38,875 bases of DNA, from contig PAOW01000029.1 in assembly GCA_002710015.1 (NCBI GenBank), positions 1 through 38,875 of the forward strand, in the 5' to 3' direction. Positions 9,737 to 18,257 of this stretch are shown here, in pieces. The position numbers and the translations under genes are program-made. Below the pieces are notes generated by a model, which ran no database searches, was not told the DNA's origin, and saw nothing but the letters and a program-made list of their open reading frames with translations. The DNA is from Methanobacteriota archaeon (GTDB lineage: Archaea; Thermoplasmatota; Poseidoniia; Poseidoniales; Poseidoniaceae). Position 1 is the stretch's first letter. Every line of letters begins with the position of its first letter.

Positions 9737-10240
9737 ATGAAAAAGTCTGCCACAGTTTCCGAACTTTCAGACTTGAATGAAACCTTTGTCTCAACATTTA
9801 GTGGAAAAGACACACCTGGTAAGGCCGGAAAAGGACTTCTCATACTAACATGCATGGATTCCAGAATCATACCTCATGAAATATTTGGATTGAAAATTGG
9901 AGATGTAAAGGTAATCAGGAATGCGGGAGGTCAACTCAATCCTGAGGTTGAAAACGACATTGTTCTCGCAAGCTATCTGCTAAACTGTGAGCGCATTGTA
10001 ATAATGCCACATACAAAGTGCGCAATGGCAAGTTTGCCACTGGTTGATGTGCAAAATACTCTTGCTGATCTTTCGAAAAAGGACTTTTCTAATTTCACCC
10101 CAAGAATGATTGATGATGCCCAAGAGAAACTAAAATCTGATGTAGATTCTCTAAAAAACAATCCATTGCTGAAAGAAGGTGTTGAAGTCTACGGCGCTAT
10201 CTACGATGTAGATACGGGTAAAGTCAATTGGATCGATTGA
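9737..10240 (+). CDS. Beta-class carbonic anhydrase
   Basis: This is a compact protein of about 167 residues, predicted to hydrate CO2 to bicarbonate in the cytoplasm. The zinc site is complete: Cys39 in the CMDSR motif with the Asp41/Arg43 dyad, then His92 and Cys95 in PHTKC. The RNAGG segment typical of beta-carbonic anhydrases is present. I chose the ATG at 9737. The frame extends upstream to a TTG at 9716, adding seven hydrophobic residues that the family does not need. No clear Shine-Dalgarno element is seen. A weak AT-rich TATA-like stretch lies at 9691-9700. The downstream two-TM miniprotein starts 1 nt after the stop and is probably translationally coupled. Confidence 0.88.
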   Translation: MKKSATVSELSDLNETFVSTFSGKDTPGKAGKGLLILTCMDSRIIPHEIFGLKIGDVKVIRNAGGQLNPEVENDIVLASYLLNCERIVIMPHTKCAMASLPLVDVQNTLADLSKKDFSNFTPRMIDDAQEKLKSDVDSLKNNPLLKEGVEVYGAIYDVDTGKVNWID

Positions 10241-10241
10241 C

Positions 10242-10451
10242 ATGATGATTAAATACATCTCCCAGATGGTTTATGGAGTATTTTGTATTGTAACTGCCAT
10301 GTATATACTGCGTAGAGAAAAACTCAAGCAAGAAGAACCCAAATCTGGAAATGTTGACAACTCAAACTCGCTTGACAATTACAAAGATTTCTTTATCTCA
10401 TATTTGCTAGGACCTTTGGTCATAATAATCGGTCTTCTCCTATTTTTATAA
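10242..10451 (+). CDS. Small two-TM membrane protein, function unknown
   Basis: This 69-residue protein has a hydrophobic helix at about 4-22 and another at about 48-69, joined by a polar Lys/Glu/Asn-rich loop. I do not recognise a family. It starts with ATGATG 1 nt after the carbonic anhydrase stop, a spacing that usually means translational coupling. A link to bicarbonate or CO2 handling at the membrane is possible but rests only on position. Confidence 0.6.
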   Translation: MMIKYISQMVYGVFCIVTAMYILRREKLKQEEPKSGNVDNSNSLDNYKDFFISYLLGPLVIIIGLLLFL

Positions 10452-10574
10452 CATTGAATTAAATCAAAATTTCCCGTCATAAAACAAGCCTCGAGAATTG
10501 TACGGATATATGTTCAGAGGCGATATTTGTTAGAATGTATTTGTCGCTTGACAATTAAGTATTGATGATTGGGC

Positions 10575-10583
10575 TAATTTATT
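10575..10583 (+). promoter_or_regulatory. TATA box of gatD, probable leaderless transcript
   Basis: TAATTTATT is centred about 27 nt upstream of the GTG start at 10606. There is no Shine-Dalgarno sequence before the GTG, so a leaderless mRNA is the simplest reading. The preceding gap (10452-10605) otherwise holds only AT-rich sequence and one copy of a 14-nt direct repeat at 10544-10557. Confidence 0.5.
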
Positions 10584-10605
10584 TCAAAGAATCACCAACA
10601 TTCAA

Positions 10606-11946
10606 GTGGCATCAGAATTACGCTTGTATATGGTAGAAGTCCCACCCGTTGGAAAACGAGTCATGCTAAAGGTGGATGGTCCTGCCGGGAAAACGTCTCA
10701 TGAAGGCGTGGTTTTGCCAAGTGCTGCTGAAGCACACGTTACTCTAAAATTACAAAATGGATACAATGTGAGTTACCCATTAGAAATGATTGATTCATTC
10801 GAAGACATCGAAGAACAAAAGACTACCAACTCGGCCTCAGCCTCAGCCATTGAACAAAATACCAGTTTACCAAAAGTAACAATCATCCATACCGGTGGCA
10901 CAATTGCATCCAAAGTGGATTACAATACTGGTGCTGTAATTGCAAGATTCGAGCCTGAAGAACTGCTTGCTAGCGTGCCAGAAATTTTGGATATTGCAAA
11001 TATTGATTCAGTAAAAATTGGAAACATGTGGTCTGATGATATTAGACCCCAACATTGGAACGCTATGATTGATGCTTGTGTAGCTGCCTTTGATTCTGGC
11101 TCGGTTGGTGTAGTTATCACTCACGGAACTGACACGCTACACATCAGTGCTGCTGCACTTGCATTTGCATTTGCTGGAGAAGGTTCTAGGCCTGCGGGCA
11201 GGATAGTCTTCACCGGTTCCCAGAGATCATCTGATAGAGCATCGTCTGATGCGAGTGAAAATCTGCTATCTGCGGTTTACTGGGCTGCAAGAGGCCCTGC
11301 TGTTACGGGGGAGGCAGACGCCGCTGTCACAGTAATGCATGCCAGTTCTGGCGATGGTATCTGTGCTGTCTCACCAGGTCTGAGTGTCCGAAAAATGCAC
11401 TCTACTAGGAGAGATGCATTCAAGACTATCAATGCTGAGGTATTAGGTGAGATTCGTATTACAAAAGATGGATTGTCTCATACCACGACAATTGGAGACC
11501 AGATTAGAGATGTTTCAACTCCAACGAAATATGACCCATCTGTGAGAATTGCTCAGTTTATTTCTGGCCCACACCTACATGCTGATTTGCTGAAAGCAGC
11601 AGAAGATTCGGGTTATTCTGCTATCGTGATTCACGGAACGGGATTAGGACATCTACCAATTGAAAACCCGATGGGAGATGCTCCGGAGAACGACGAAATT
11701 GCTAAGTTTTTGACTCAGACTAAAATTCCAGTAATTGTTGCAAACCAATGCATAAACGGCCCCGTTGATATGAACGTATATTCTAAAGGAAGACAGCAAC
11801 AAGAGATGGGTGTATTAGGACATGGTTCAACATCATCACCGGAGGCGTTGATGGTCAAGATTCACTGGGCACTTTCAAACGATAAGGATCTAACCGTTCT
11901 ATCTCAAAATCTGTGCGGAGAAAATATCTCCACACTAATGAAATGA
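10606..11946 (+). CDS. gatD: Glu-tRNA(Gln) amidotransferase subunit D
   Basis: This 446-residue protein is the glutaminase subunit of the archaeal GatDE complex, which converts Glu-tRNA(Gln) to Gln-tRNA(Gln). A small beta domain (about 12-70) typical of GatD and absent from plain L-asparaginases comes first, then a variable linker. The asparaginase-type amidohydrolase domain starts at about 89. Catalytic motifs are present: HTGGTIAS with Thr96 and Thr99, and THGTDTLH with Thr175 and Asp176. The RKMHSTRRDAF segment carries the expected Lys. The N-terminal domain separates it from type I/II asparaginase. The start is GTG at 10606, supported by the upstream TATA box. gatE is not adjacent. The 3' end touches the next gene (ATGA overlap at 11943-11946, if that upstream ATG is used). 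Confidence 0.93.
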   Translation: MASELRLYMVEVPPVGKRVMLKVDGPAGKTSHEGVVLPSAAEAHVTLKLQNGYNVSYPLEMIDSFEDIEEQKTTNSASASAIEQNTSLPKVTIIHTGGTIASKVDYNTGAVIARFEPEELLASVPEILDIANIDSVKIGNMWSDDIRPQHWNAMIDACVAAFDSGSVGVVITHGTDTLHISAAALAFAFAGEGSRPAGRIVFTGSQRSSDRASSDASENLLSAVYWAARGPAVTGEADAAVTVMHASSGDGICAVSPGLSVRKMHSTRRDAFKTINAEVLGEIRITKDGLSHTTTIGDQIRDVSTPTKYDPSVRIAQFISGPHLHADLLKAAEDSGYSAIVIHGTGLGHLPIENPMGDAPENDEIAKFLTQTKIPVIVANQCINGPVDMNVYSKGRQQQEMGVLGHGSTSSPEALMVKIHWALSNDKDLTVLSQNLCGENISTLMK

Positions 11947-11984
11947 CCGCTTTAATGAATAACCGAAACGGTCTGGAGTTAGAT

Positions 11985-13547
11985 ATGTCGAAAGATTCGA
12001 GTGATTCACTCGAGGATTTGAGATATAGGCGTGAACTTGCGCTTATGGGTGGAGGAATCAAGCGACAGGAAAGCATTCGAATCTCTGGTAGAGGAACTGC
12101 TAGAGATCGAATAAGATTACTATTAGATGAGAATTCATTTGTCGAACTAGACACATTCCTTACACACAGAACAACTGATTATGACATGTTCATGCACGAG
12201 ACATTGGGTGATGGAGTTGTATGTGGTCACGGGACTATAAATGGGCGAAGAATATACTGCTTTGCTCAAGATTTCTCAGTTCACGGAGGTTCCATGGGAG
12301 AAATGCATGCAAAGAAAATTTCGAAGGTTGTCGAGATGGCTGAGCGCTCAAAGGTTCCTATTGTTGGAATATGGGACGGAGGAGGTCAGCGTGCCCAAGA
12401 TGGAATTGCAGCTTTGGGAGGAACTGGAGAATTGTTGGACAGATTAGTCCAGTGCTCTGGAAGAATCCCAATGGTATCCCTTGTTCTAGGTCCAGTAGTT
12501 GGAGTATCTGCGCTCGGTGCAGGACTGGCAGATTTCACAATACTTGGTAGTGATCATGGACAATTGTTTATGTCATCTCCTCTCGAAACTCCCGAATGTA
12601 TTAGTGGTGAGGTGGATGCTGCTGGTCTAGGTGGTGCTGAGCTGCATGCAAGCCGTTCAGGAGTTGCTTGCCTTGTTGCAGATGATGAGGAAGAAGCATG
12701 TGCATTAGCCGCTGATATACTTTCATACCTGCCAGATAACAACGAGTCTAACCCACCAATAGAGCCGACAGGTGACGATGTAAATCGTCTGAACCCAGAA
12801 TTAGCGACGTTGGTGCCAGATAATCCAAACAAGCCATATGATATGGTTCGAGTAATCGAAGAAATTGTTGATGATAACATATTCATGGAATTATTTGATT
12901 CCTATGCAGAAAATATCCTCATTGGTTTTGCAAGATTAGATGGTAAAACTGTTGGAATCGTCGGCAATCAGCCAAAGGTGTTGGCAGGTTGCCTCGATAT
13001 TGATGCTTCTATCAAAGCTGCTAGGTTCATTAGAACGTGTGATGCATTCAATATCCCGCTCGTGACCTTTGAGGATGTCCCTGGATTTTTGCCCGGTGTT
13101 GTGCAAGAATGGGGCGGGATTATTCGTCATGGTGCAAAGTTGCTATTTGCCTATGCAGAAGCCACAGTTCCTAAGTTAACATTAGTGACAAGAAAAGCAT
13201 ACGGAGGAGCGTATCTCGCCATGAGTTGCAAACATCTTCAATCGGATTACAACATAGCATGGCCGACTGCAGAACTTGCGGTTATGGGTGCAGAGGGTGC
13301 TGTAAACATCATCCATAGAAGAGAGATTGCAGCTGCTGAAGATGACAAGAAAGAAGACACTAGAAACAAACTTGTCGACGAATACAAATCCAAATTCGGA
13401 GACCCGTATGTTGCTGCGAGAAACGGCTGGCTAGATGATGTGATTGAACCAGAGGAAAGTCGACTACGACTGATTAGAGCATTGAGGATTTTGTATTCTA
13501 AAAGAGAATGGTCTCCACCTAAGAAACATGGAAACATTCCACTATAA
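11985..13547 (+). CDS. Acyl-CoA carboxylase carboxyltransferase subunit (PccB/MmdA type)
   Basis: This protein of about 520 residues is a biotin-dependent carboxyltransferase with two crotonase-like halves. The N-terminal half has GGSMGEMHAKKI and a DGGGQR segment where most relatives have D-S-G-G-A-R. The C-terminal half is highly typical: DVPGFLPG, QEWGGIIRHGAKLLFAY, EATVPK and RKAYGGAY. Its expected role is transfer of CO2 from biotin to propionyl-CoA, acetyl-CoA or a related acyl-CoA. No biotin carboxylase or biotin carrier gene is nearby. I chose the ATG at 11985 because GGAG lies 6 nt upstream and it gives the usual short lead into the family domain. Alternatives are the ATG at 11943 (overlapping the gatD stop) and the GTG at 11913. 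It is convergent with the next gene, with stop codons directly abutting. Confidence 0.88.
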   Translation: MSKDSSDSLEDLRYRRELALMGGGIKRQESIRISGRGTARDRIRLLLDENSFVELDTFLTHRTTDYDMFMHETLGDGVVCGHGTINGRRIYCFAQDFSVHGGSMGEMHAKKISKVVEMAERSKVPIVGIWDGGGQRAQDGIAALGGTGELLDRLVQCSGRIPMVSLVLGPVVGVSALGAGLADFTILGSDHGQLFMSSPLETPECISGEVDAAGLGGAELHASRSGVACLVADDEEEACALAADILSYLPDNNESNPPIEPTGDDVNRLNPELATLVPDNPNKPYDMVRVIEEIVDDNIFMELFDSYAENILIGFARLDGKTVGIVGNQPKVLAGCLDIDASIKAARFIRTCDAFNIPLVTFEDVPGFLPGVVQEWGGIIRHGAKLLFAYAEATVPKLTLVTRKAYGGAYLAMSCKHLQSDYNIAWPTAELAVMGAEGAVNIIHRREIAAAEDDKKEDTRNKLVDEYKSKFGDPYVAARNGWLDDVIEPEESRLRLIRALRILYSKREWSPPKKHGNIPL

Positions 13548-16013
13548 TCACTCTCTTCTAGATTGTGCTAAGTATACGATTAGAAGAATCGCAACTAATG
13601 CTAGTCCAATAGGTAGAATCCAGTCACTGACCTCTGTATCGGACTCAGAATCGTCTAAGGTGCTCTTTGCTTCGGTTATCTCCAATTGCTGTGATACAAC
13701 GTTGGACCAGACTTGGGCATTGGAATCCCAAACTTTCACTTCTAAGGAGTAAACCCCTTTGTCAACATCTTCAATATATGTTGCACATGTGAGAAGGGTT
13801 TGCCCACTACAGTCTGTCGATATCTGATTTACTGGTGCAACTTGTGGTTCCTCATTTGCACTATCAAGAGTCACTGATTTGAGGAGGCCGACGTCTCCAT
13901 CAGAATCTGAAATTGTCCAGATAAGAGAAACCCGATTTGAATCTACTTGAACCATAGATAGGGATACGGTTGGTAAGTCGGGGACAGATTCAGTCGTTAT
14001 GATAATCTTCATTTCACTATAACTACCACCATCTGTAACATTAACAATAAATTCACTAACGCCGTTCATGTTTGGTAGTCCAGTAATGATTAATTTGCTA
14101 TCATCAAGAGATGTGTCGACAATCTCAGACTCCCCGGTTAAAGAATACACCAAATCATCACCATCAACGTCTATGGTAAAATTACTAAGCTCTAATACTA
14201 AATTTGAATCTTCAAGCATATCTACATCGGTTTGGGATTTGGAGAACTCCACCGAATCATCCACAGGCTCGATATTGATTGGAACTGTTACGGTAATTGG
14301 TGTTGTATTGCCATCTGAAACAAGAATTTCAACCAACTCTCCTCCATTCCAATGCGATTGAGGATCTATCAGAATTGATGAAGGAATTGAGGTGTCAATC
14401 CTCAAACCTACATAGTCCCTTGCTACCACCGATACAAGAGACTCACCCTCAGGGTCTGTAACATAGTCATTCAAATCAAACATTATGTTATCCCCATCCT
14501 CAATAGACTGAAATTGAGGTATTGTCTCAAACTGATACACGGGGTCATCTATTGGAAGAACCGTTACATTGACTGTAATATTTGCAGAATCATCCCCCGC
14601 AGCTAATGTAATATTCATCTGAACAGTTCCATCCCACTCTTGGTCAGCAACATGAGATATTTCTAGTTCTGAAAGGCTATTGCTGAGACCCAACCTTTGC
14701 TCATCGCCAAATATCTGAGCATCCGTGAACAAAACTTCCTCTCCGTCAGGATCCGTTGCAAAATCTCCGGGGTATACCACAACCGAGGAATGTTGGTCGA
14801 TATATACCTCATTTAATGGCTGTGAGATTTCTAAAGGAAGTCCTACTCTCTGAATTGAAATTTCCGTCCAATCTGAAAATGAGTAATCAGAAATCCTCAA
14901 TTCAATTTTAGCCATTCCCGGAGACAGAAGTGTGCCATTTATGTCACACGATGCAACTCCATTTTGTAACCCTCCAAGGATTATGTCACCATCTGGGAGC
15001 AAACAAGAGACGTTTCCAAAGGCGATATCGCCGTTGCGGAGGGTGACGTTTGAACTAACTGTAAATGTTTGATTCAAAGTAACATTTTCCAATGAGCTTT
15101 TGGTATCTACCATCAAATAAAGGCGAGAACGATCCAGATCTTCATCAATGTAGGATTCATCGTCAGCAGATACAGATTTATCCTCTCTATTGAATGCAGA
15201 TTGATATGCAGAATCATCTCCTCGCAGTGTCAAATTTAGGTATGGTATTATGTGAGCTAAAGCGTGGTCTTGTTGACCTTCTCTACCCATTGTGGAGTCA
15301 CCATCAACTAGCCTCTCAAAGAAGGTATCACTCTCTTGATATCCAACGTGGTTTGCACCAAGAGGATACATAATTTGCCATGCCCCCGGCCAATTTTGCA
15401 AATATGAGTAAACGTTTTCACTAGCTGGTGCTATATCATCAGTAGTACCGGTAAGAAATAGTGCAGAGGATGGACGGGGTAGAATTACAGACCCTGTGTA
15501 ATCGGTTTCAGAGCCATCCAGTCCTAGGCCGAACAGGCCGTCTATTTCATACAGACCTGTTTTGAGTAGTTCTGCTGCTGTATGTGCCCCAGTACCATGA
15601 CCTCCAAGAGATATATGGTCTAATGCGAACATGCTTTGAGAGTCGGGAACCAAGGATTCTTCACCACTATTCCATACCGAAAGTTGATTCAGAATGGATT
15701 CTAATTTTACACCATCTTGAACTACCAATACAATGTAGCCCCATTTGGACAATCCATCCTGAAGCCATTCGTATTGATCTGTGTCCTCACCATCATCACC
15801 CATAAAAATCACAATCGCAAAAGGCCCATTTTGTGCCATGTTTATGCCCTCACCGTTTGCAACTGATGGATATGATATGCGGTATTCTCCGATCTCCTCT
15901 GTAAAATCAGATTGCCATCCAACAAACCCTGAATTGATGTTTTGTGTTGGAAAATCCTCCGCTACCACTATTGGTAAAAGCAGCAATGCTATTGCAAAAA
16001 TGACTTTTTTCAA
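13548..16013 (-). CDS. Anchored surface protein: alpha/beta-hydrolase-like head plus cadherin-like domains
   Basis: This 821-residue protein starts with a signal peptide (about 1-18). An alpha/beta-hydrolase-like domain (about 60-240) resembles the dienelactone-hydrolase/chlorophyllase fold. Its elbow reads GGHGTG, so Gly140 stands where the catalytic Ser is expected. The later acid (Asp192 in TTDDIAP) and His222 (ANHVGY) are retained. Cadherin-like tandem modules follow from about residue 400 (TDPDGEE, TDPEGES, IDVDGDD). A transmembrane helix at about 796-815 ends in QSRRE. I infer a cell-surface protein whose head is either inactive or uses another nucleophile, perhaps as a binding module. 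The start is TTG at 16013, overlapping the aroE stop by 4 nt (TTGA). No nearby Met fits the signal peptide better. Confidence 0.82.
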   Translation of the reverse strand: MKKVIFAIALLLLPIVVAEDFPTQNINSGFVGWQSDFTEEIGEYRISYPSVANGEGINMAQNGPFAIVIFMGDDGEDTDQYEWLQDGLSKWGYIVLVVQDGVKLESILNQLSVWNSGEESLVPDSQSMFALDHISLGGHGTGAHTAAELLKTGLYEIDGLFGLGLDGSETDYTGSVILPRPSSALFLTGTTDDIAPASENVYSYLQNWPGAWQIMYPLGANHVGYQESDTFFERLVDGDSTMGREGQQDHALAHIIPYLNLTLRGDDSAYQSAFNREDKSVSADDESYIDEDLDRSRLYLMVDTKSSLENVTLNQTFTVSSNVTLRNGDIAFGNVSCLLPDGDIILGGLQNGVASCDINGTLLSPGMAKIELRISDYSFSDWTEISIQRVGLPLEISQPLNEVYIDQHSSVVVYPGDFATDPDGEEVLFTDAQIFGDEQRLGLSNSLSELEISHVADQEWDGTVQMNITLAAGDDSANITVNVTVLPIDDPVYQFETIPQFQSIEDGDNIMFDLNDYVTDPEGESLVSVVARDYVGLRIDTSIPSSILIDPQSHWNGGELVEILVSDGNTTPITVTVPINIEPVDDSVEFSKSQTDVDMLEDSNLVLELSNFTIDVDGDDLVYSLTGESEIVDTSLDDSKLIITGLPNMNGVSEFIVNVTDGGSYSEMKIIITTESVPDLPTVSLSMVQVDSNRVSLIWTISDSDGDVGLLKSVTLDSANEEPQVAPVNQISTDCSGQTLLTCATYIEDVDKGVYSLEVKVWDSNAQVWSNVVSQQLEITEAKSTLDDSESDTEVSDWILPIGLALVAILLIVYLAQSRRE

Positions 16014-16942
16014 CTTAAATGCACCTCGACAGCAGTTAGTCTTGTCATGAGAAGAGAAAGTGAAGGAAGTTCATTAGAATATTCAGGAGCCCATAATGAA
16101 GCCCATGACATAAGGTGTTGTGCACACAAAAACCATCTCCCGTCAGGCTTAGTAGATAAGTATTCAATTCTAGAATCAAAATCTCCTTCCATTTTCTTAT
16201 ACCGAACAGAAATGTCTCCTTCATCGCTATCAAAGTCGACTGTGAAATCATGTGAATCCTCACACAATGACCACGGCCCATCCTCATCCAATGCTCTCTT
16301 ACCACCAAGTTGTTTCACTTGCCCACCTCCTTGTGTCCATGCTGAAGCAACCGAGCGTGCTGCACCACCTCCACCCGTGATTCCAATCACGCCGCTGGTA
16401 GGATAGCCAAAAGCTTCGGCAACAATTCTCATACCCTGTCCATCGGTTGATGCTGCCCACCAAGAGTGACCATCCCATCTAAGGGTATTTACTGAACGTA
16501 TCTCCATAGCATTGTCAACACATTTCACCGCAGCTGCTGACAATTGATGCTTGAGTGGTGAAGTTAGAGAGATCCAGACTTCATCATCATGGTATGGATG
16601 TTTTTTTGATTTTACCCTAGGTAATCCTGTATTTGGTAGTCTACTATCTGCATCAACATACTCCATGCTAGCGTTTACAGCCCTATCCAATAGAGCATTC
16701 GCTCGGAACTTACCCAAAGGTGAATTGACATATTCCCAATCTGGTGGTGAAGGGAGTGCACCCGCATAACCCCATGCAAGAGCGTTTTCAACTCCTTCAG
16801 TAGGAATCACTACCACTCCTTTTAATCCTGGAAGTTTTACTCCTTTTTTTCTAGAGAGATGGGCATGAACTAGTGCAGTTAGGACGGGAGACAAAGAGTG
16901 GGTTATTGGTTTTCCAGCCACTCCATGACGTATCCTCGCCAT
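16010..16942 (-). CDS. aroE: Shikimate dehydrogenase
   Basis: This 310-residue enzyme reduces 3-dehydroshikimate to shikimate with NADPH in aromatic amino acid synthesis. The substrate-binding region GKPITHSLSPV is near residue 10. SPLKHQ carries the catalytic-type Lys131, and SVNTLRWDG with STDGQGM carries Asn152 and Asp167. A nucleotide-binding GITGGGGAARS loop lies near 187-197. It is somewhat longer and more divergent than bacterial AroE, with extra residues around 100-120, but all key residues are present. The ATG at 16942 begins directly before the GKPITHS block. It is divergent from the small membrane protein at 17040 and overlaps the downstream surface-protein gene by 4 nt. No other shikimate-pathway gene is in the window. 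Confidence 0.88.
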   Translation of the reverse strand: MARIRHGVAGKPITHSLSPVLTALVHAHLSRKKGVKLPGLKGVVVIPTEGVENALAWGYAGALPSPPDWEYVNSPLGKFRANALLDRAVNASMEYVDADSRLPNTGLPRVKSKKHPYHDDEVWISLTSPLKHQLSAAAVKCVDNAMEIRSVNTLRWDGHSWWAASTDGQGMRIVAEAFGYPTSGVIGITGGGGAARSVASAWTQGGGQVKQLGGKRALDEDGPWSLCEDSHDFTVDFDSDEGDISVRYKKMEGDFDSRIEYLSTKPDGRWFLCAQHLMSWASLWAPEYSNELPSLSLLMTRLTAVEVHLS

Positions 16943-17010
16943 GAGTTAGAAGTAAAGGTCGGAGTACTTGAAACACCCTATCCACAGACCCAAATTTTCA
17001 CAAAACCGGG

Positions 17011-17026
17011 TAAAAATGAATAAATA
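17011..17026 (+). promoter_or_regulatory. Putative TATA region upstream of the NfeD-flotillin cluster
   Basis: The stretch TAAAAATGAATAAATA lies 15-30 nt upstream of the ATG at 17040 in the divergent gap 16943-17039. It contains one or two possible TATA boxes at the right distance for a leaderless or very short leader. The exact box is ambiguous. Confidence 0.4.
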
Positions 17027-17039
17027 GGGAACGATACGA

Positions 17040-17348
17040 ATGTCCATGGGAATGGTAGAGAGAGGCTCATTTATGTGGTTCATGATGGCTGTAACCCAAA
17101 TTTGGTTATCACTAAAACTCATGAACGAGGTTAGTGGAGCCATAACAACATTGTTTGGAACCGGAGCTGCTGCTTGTTTCGTTCTTGGACTAGTGGTTTT
17201 TAGAAACGAGCAAAGAGATTTACTACTCAACCCTATGAAGAACCTACAAAAAGAAGTACATGTCGACCAAATTTCCAAGCAAGGAAAAGGAATATGGCTT
17301 GGAATTGGATTGTGGGTATTAACAATGGTCGTCGGATCATTCGTTTAA
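17040..17348 (+). CDS. Small membrane protein, function unknown
   Basis: This 102-residue protein has hydrophobic segments at about 10-28, 33-54 and 84-101, and a polar, charged stretch (about 55-80) between the last two. I do not recognise a family. It is the first of four same-strand genes with short gaps (15 nt to the next), ending in an NfeD-like protein and a flotillin. This suggests a membrane-microdomain accessory, by position only. An alternative ATG lies 6 nt downstream at 17046. Confidence 0.6.
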   Translation: MSMGMVERGSFMWFMMAVTQIWLSLKLMNEVSGAITTLFGTGAAACFVLGLVVFRNEQRDLLLNPMKNLQKEVHVDQISKQGKGIWLGIGLWVLTMVVGSFV

Positions 17349-17363
17349 CCCTGAGATGATTAG

Positions 17364-17600
17364 ATGCTCGATGATGGTTCAGATGAACTGTTCGCAGGCT
17401 TTTGGCCATTTATGAGAAGATTCCTCTTAGCATTTCTACCGTTGTGGGTTTTCTTGCTAGGTTACGCAGCAGGTCTCAACGTAATTATTGCAGCAATTAT
17501 CGCTGGATTGTCTGTTTCTTCGGTTGCAGTTTTTGAAAAAATTAAACTAAAGCAAAGACTGGAGAAAGAAAATGCCGACAATAATGTCATTAAGGAATAA
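17364..17600 (+). CDS. Small two-TM protein with charged C-terminal tail, function unknown
   Basis: This 78-residue protein has hydrophobic helices at about 17-35 and 38-56. A Lys/Glu-rich, probably helical cytoplasmic tail follows (about 57-78). It was not recognised as a known family. It starts 15 nt after the previous stop and ends 23 nt before the NfeD-like gene, so it is likely in the same transcript. Confidence 0.6.
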   Translation: MLDDGSDELFAGFWPFMRRFLLAFLPLWVFLLGYAAGLNVIIAAIIAGLSVSSVAVFEKIKLKQRLEKENADNNVIKE

Positions 17601-17623
17601 TATAAGGGAGGTATGGGTTCGCA

Positions 17624-18247
17624 ATGGGTCTTTTTGATTGGCTTGCTGATTTGCTGGGCTTTACCGCCCCATCAGTAATGGAAATTGTTTTCATTTGCTG
17701 TGCCGTATTTGGCTCTCTTTTCTTCATCTTAATGATGGTGTTAATGCTAGTGGGAGACATCCTAGGAGGTGTTGTTGACAGTGCGTTCGATACTGATGTT
17801 AGTATGGACAGTACTCTTGCGTTTGAATTGTTTAGTTTACAAGGAATCGCTGCTGCTATCATGATGTTCGGCCTGACTGGATTATTCGTTGTAACTGCAA
17901 CTGAACAAGAGATACTTGCAGTTCTCTCAGGCGGATTTGCAGCAGGTGGCTCGCTTTACATGGTGCGATATATGATGCAAGGAATTTCTAACCTGCAAGC
18001 TGATGGAACCATGAGACATTCAGATGCAGTAGGTGCAAAAGGTCACGTTTACTCACGTATCAAGCCTAACGAAGAAGGTGAAGTTCAAGTTGCGGTTGGT
18101 GGCTCCTTGAGAACCTTAATCGCTAGAGGCAAAGATAGAAGAAAGTTAATTCCTAGCGGCGAGATGATAAAAGTCGTCGATGTAATAGGGTCCACCTTGA
18201 TTGTGGAACCTTTGATTGAGGGTGATGAACTAACATCAGAAGAATAA
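17624..18247 (+). CDS. NfeD/YqiJ-like membrane protein with OB-fold domain
   Basis: This 207-residue protein has three transmembrane segments (about 20-50, 72-91, 95-116). A soluble beta-rich C-terminal domain (about 130-200) has the pattern GAKGHVYSRIKPNEEG, then SGEMIKVVDVIGSTLIVEP. This is the OB-fold of NfeD-type proteins. Such proteins are typically encoded next to SPFH-family proteins (flotillin, stomatin) and are thought to support their assembly in membrane microdomains. That arrangement is seen here, as the flotillin gene follows by about 10 nt. The protein resembles the short form lacking a ClpP-like protease domain. A GGGAGG Shine-Dalgarno-like element at 17606-17611 lies 12 nt before the ATG. 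Confidence 0.75.
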   Translation: MGLFDWLADLLGFTAPSVMEIVFICCAVFGSLFFILMMVLMLVGDILGGVVDSAFDTDVSMDSTLAFELFSLQGIAAAIMMFGLTGLFVVTATEQEILAVLSGGFAAGGSLYMVRYMMQGISNLQADGTMRHSDAVGAKGHVYSRIKPNEEGEVQVAVGGSLRTLIARGKDRRKLIPSGEMIKVVDVIGSTLIVEPLIEGDELTSEE

Positions 18248-18257
18248 GGTGAATGAT

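Noticed and set aside
10606-11946. Plain type I L-asparaginase
   Set aside because: The extra N-terminal beta domain and archaeal context fit GatD better than a catabolic asparaginase.
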